Shown here: positions 61,537 through 64,000 of the stretch, in pieces
Layout: every line of letters starts with the position of its first letter
How positions within the stretch are numbered: the stretch's first letter is position 1
DNA from: Pedobacter jeongneungensis
Lineage (GTDB): Bacteria > Bacteroidota > Bacteroidia > Sphingobacteriales > Sphingobacteriaceae
Assembly (NCBI RefSeq): GCF_000633455.1
Contig: NZ_AYMG01000008.1
Coordinates: 186,001-250,000 of the forward strand
Reading direction: 5' to 3'
Length of the DNA: 64,000 nucleotides
Position numbers and translations under genes: made by a program
Notes under the pieces: model-generated
The model's input: only the letters and a program-made list of their open reading frames with translations
What the model was told of the DNA's origin: nothing
Database searches by the model: none

Positions 61537-63969
61537 TTACTTCACAGAAACAATTTCCACATTTCCGTTTTCCAGGCCTTTTCCTTTCACACTCAATTGA
61601 ATTGGCCCAACTTTTTTGCCTGATTGAACAACCACCACCAACTTTCCGCTGAATAGTTTCATCGTTGGTTTAACAAACGATTCCAGTGAAGTGGCATCAC
61701 CATTACAAACCGCTTTGAATGCCCCGGCGCCTTTGACTTCAAAATTTAAGGCATTAGTAGCGGTAGGACAAGATATTCCATTTTTATCGACCACCGATAC
61801 CGTTACGTAAGATAAATCTTTGCCATCAGCGCTAATTTGTTTTTTATCTGGCGTTAATACAATTTTATAGGGCTTACCCGCCGTGGTGATTTTTTCTTCC
61901 GCTACAGGCTTTCCATTGTCGTCAAGCGCTACTACTTTTAAGGTTCCTGGTTCGTATTTAACATCCATCCACATCAACCTGTATCGGTTCTGCGGAGTTG
62001 ATTTATCTTTTTTCCTTATACCCAAACTTTTTCCGTTTAAAAAAAGTTCGGCGCTATCGTAACTGGTGTACACAAAAACAGGCGTGGTTTGACCTTCTCT
62101 TCCCTCCCAGTTCCAATGCGGAAGTAAGTGAAGCGTGGGTGCTGTTTTATTCCAGCGGCTTCTGTACAAATAATAACGATCTTTAGGCAAACCAGCAACA
62201 TCAGAAATCCCGAAATAGGAACTTCTTGATGGCCAGCTGTTATCATAAGGTGTAGGCTCACCAAGATAATCGAAACCTGTCCAAACAAACTCCCCGATCA
62301 CCCATGGTTTATCATCCTGCATTACAAAATCATCATCAGGTACGTTAGACCAGCTGCAATATTCGAGATCATATGAAGATGATTGAAAATCCGGATATTG
62401 TTTATCAAAACCTTTTACAACCGGAAACTTATAAATCCCCCTCGAGCTTACCGTTGACGCCGTTTCTGATCCTAAAATAAATCCCTGCGGAAAAACCTTG
62501 TTGGCTTCTTCATAAAGGTGTACCCGATAATTCAAGCCTGGAATATCCATCAGCGCGCCAAAACCTGATTGCATGGTGGCCTTCACCTGGTCCATTCCTA
62601 CCGTAACCGGGCGTGTAGGATCTTCGCGATGGAAAATTTCCTGCAGCCATTTGGCTCTCTTAACTCCTTCGGCACCAAACTGATCCGGCACTTCGTTCCC
62701 CGAACTCCACATTACGATACAAGGGTGGTTTTTATTCGCCTGCACCAGGTTTACAATGTCTTTTTCAGCATCGGTATTAAAATATAGGTGATAACCATTT
62801 TCTACTTTGGCTTTTGCCCATTCATCGAAACTTTCGGCGAGGAACATAAAACCCATTTCATCACACAATTCCAGTTGCTCCGGCGAAGGCATGTTGTGCG
62901 AACTTCTGATAGCATCGCAACCCATTTCTTTTAAAATGGTGAGTTGCCTTCTTAAAGCTGCTGTATTAATGGCCGTTCCAAGCGGACCTAGATCGTGGTG
63001 TAAACAAACGCCTTTAAACTTTCGTACTTTACCGTTCAAACTAAAACCTATCCCTGGACTAAAATTGATTGTTCTAACACCTAATCTTGTTTTTACGACA
63101 TCTTTCAATACATTTCCTTCATATACACTCGATACCGCAGTATACAGATACGGGCGCTCAGGACTCCAAAGAATAGGATTATTAATCTCTAAATTCTGAT
63201 CAGTCTCATTGCCAAAAATGCCCTTTGCAGTATCAATGGCCACCTGCTTACCCAAACTATCTAAAATCTGCGTAACCACACGTACACCTTTACCGGTTAA
63301 TTTGGTTTTGATATTTACTTTGGCAAATTCTTTTTTAACAATAGGCGTAGTAACGGTGATCCCCCATTGATCGATGCTTTTTTCTTCTTTAATGATCAAA
63401 TGTACGTTACGGTACAAGCCCGCTCCCGGATACCAACGTGACGATTTTGCCATATTCTTCAGGTGAACGGCCAATAAATTATCATTCGCTTTTAGGTCAT
63501 TAGTAATATCGATATAAAAGTAATTGTAGCCATAATTCCATTCGCCAACCAACTTTCCATTAAGGTAAACTCGTGGCTCGCTCATGGCGCCATCAATTTG
63601 TAACAGTACTTTTTGGTTTGGTTTAAGTGACGGAAGACTGAGCTTTTTTCTGTACCAACCCTCACCGATATAAGGTAAAGCTCCGGTCCTACCCGTTTTC
63701 TCACTGGCTTTGGTTTCCCCATTTTGGGTAATTGCGATTACCTGTTTATCTATTTCTTTGTCAAATGGCCCACTAATGGCCCAATCGTGTGGAATAGTTA
63801 CGGTTTCCCAGCGTGTATCATTGAAAGTAGCCTCGGCAGCATTGGGGAAATTTCCCTTTGAGAATTTCCAGCCTTCATCTAACAGGATCTCAGTTCTTTG
63901 GGCAGCGGCATTTAAATAAGTAACGCTAACCATAAAAATGGTAAAAAGTATTTTCTTCAATCGGAACAT
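61537..63969 (-). CDS. GH2-family beta-galactosidase-like glycosidase
   Basis: This 810-residue protein has a signal peptide (to about residue 23, LNAAAQ) and the GH2 architecture: sugar-binding jelly roll (about 30-190), immunoglobulin-like domain (about 190-290), catalytic barrel (about 300-600) and C-terminal beta-sandwich domains (DUF4982-like and Ig-like, about 620-800). The acid/base is E426 in WSSGNEV and the nucleophile is E560 in IGEFVWTGFDYLGEP. It would act in the periplasm on beta-linked galactosides or related polysaccharide fragments. Its start lies 31 bp from the window edge. Confidence 0.93.
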   Translation of the reverse strand: MFRLKKILFTIFMVSVTYLNAAAQRTEILLDEGWKFSKGNFPNAAEATFNDTRWETVTIPHDWAISGPFDKEIDKQVIAITQNGETKASEKTGRTGALPYIGEGWYRKKLSLPSLKPNQKVLLQIDGAMSEPRVYLNGKLVGEWNYGYNYFYIDITNDLKANDNLLAVHLKNMAKSSRWYPGAGLYRNVHLIIKEEKSIDQWGITVTTPIVKKEFAKVNIKTKLTGKGVRVVTQILDSLGKQVAIDTAKGIFGNETDQNLEINNPILWSPERPYLYTAVSSVYEGNVLKDVVKTRLGVRTINFSPGIGFSLNGKVRKFKGVCLHHDLGPLGTAINTAALRRQLTILKEMGCDAIRSSHNMPSPEQLELCDEMGFMFLAESFDEWAKAKVENGYHLYFNTDAEKDIVNLVQANKNHPCIVMWSSGNEVPDQFGAEGVKRAKWLQEIFHREDPTRPVTVGMDQVKATMQSGFGALMDIPGLNYRVHLYEEANKVFPQGFILGSETASTVSSRGIYKFPVVKGFDKQYPDFQSSSYDLEYCSWSNVPDDDFVMQDDKPWVIGEFVWTGFDYLGEPTPYDNSWPSRSSYFGISDVAGLPKDRYYLYRSRWNKTAPTLHLLPHWNWEGREGQTTPVFVYTSYDSAELFLNGKSLGIRKKDKSTPQNRYRLMWMDVKYEPGTLKVVALDDNGKPVAEEKITTAGKPYKIVLTPDKKQISADGKDLSYVTVSVVDKNGISCPTATNALNFEVKGAGAFKAVCNGDATSLESFVKPTMKLFSGKLVVVVQSGKKVGPIQLSVKGKGLENGNVEIVSVK

Positions 63970-64000
63970 GTAATTGACGGTTATTTTAAATAAATAGATT

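Overview
The window looks like a chromosomal segment of a Bacteroidota bacterium, most likely Pedobacter or another Sphingobacteriaceae. I infer this from AT-rich DNA, promoters of the TTG-N17..21-TAnnTTTG type, a tmRNA whose tag reads GENTYALAA, the protein families present (DUF1573, LytTR regulator beside a TPR histidine kinase, fused E1 dehydrogenase, GH2 and GH29 glycosidases, GSDH-haem proteins) and dispersed intergenic palindromes. No prophage, insertion sequence, CRISPR array, rRNA or tRNA was seen; tmRNA is the only classical RNA gene.

Layout. 0-3 kb: two adjacent cold-shock genes, an aldo/keto reductase and an AraC regulator. 3-8.6 kb: two secreted GSDH-type dehydrogenases with haem c, a HAD hydrolase and a DUF962 membrane protein. 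9-12.5 kb: proline dehydrogenase, S4 RNA-binding protein, aroB and a di-iron hydroxylase. 12.9-18.5 kb: an aromatic amino acid operon (pheA, DAHP synthase/chorismate mutase, aroA, aroC, DUF1684) behind a Phe/Tyr-rich leader peptide and an attenuator. 18.6-30 kb: LytTR regulator, TPR histidine kinase, E1 alpha-beta fusion, DUF1573, aminotransferase, tmRNA, and a TetR/MFS efflux pair with repeated operators. 30-44.5 kb: carbohydrate, envelope and redox genes, a divergent HxlR/NmrA pair, a Crp-type regulator and an ABC exporter, plus a two-copy candidate small RNA.

45-50 kb is the most striking region. An ECF sigma/anti-sigma pair, a secreted methionine-rich peptide, a peroxiredoxin-like protein, a DUF1223 thioredoxin-fold protein, a membrane cytochrome b, a Tat-exported YedY/sulfite-oxidase-type molybdoenzyme and tatA sit together. 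Three promoters of identical form (TGTAAGG-N15-CGACTAA) precede the sigma gene, the Met-rich gene and the DUF1223 operon. This resembles the hypochlorite-scavenging SigF/NrsF/MrpX/YedY1-YedZ1 system of Azospira. It is followed at 50.3-58.1 kb by a ten-gene, nearly gapless molybdenum cofactor operon (xdhC, mocA, moaA, moeA, tauE-like, a Cys-less Mo-fold protein, moaD, moeB-rhodanese, moaE, moaCB) that could supply the cofactor.

58-64 kb holds small unknown genes, a third cold-shock gene, a tandem array of six 218-bp units with compensatory changes in a hairpin, and a GH2 beta-galactosidase-like gene.
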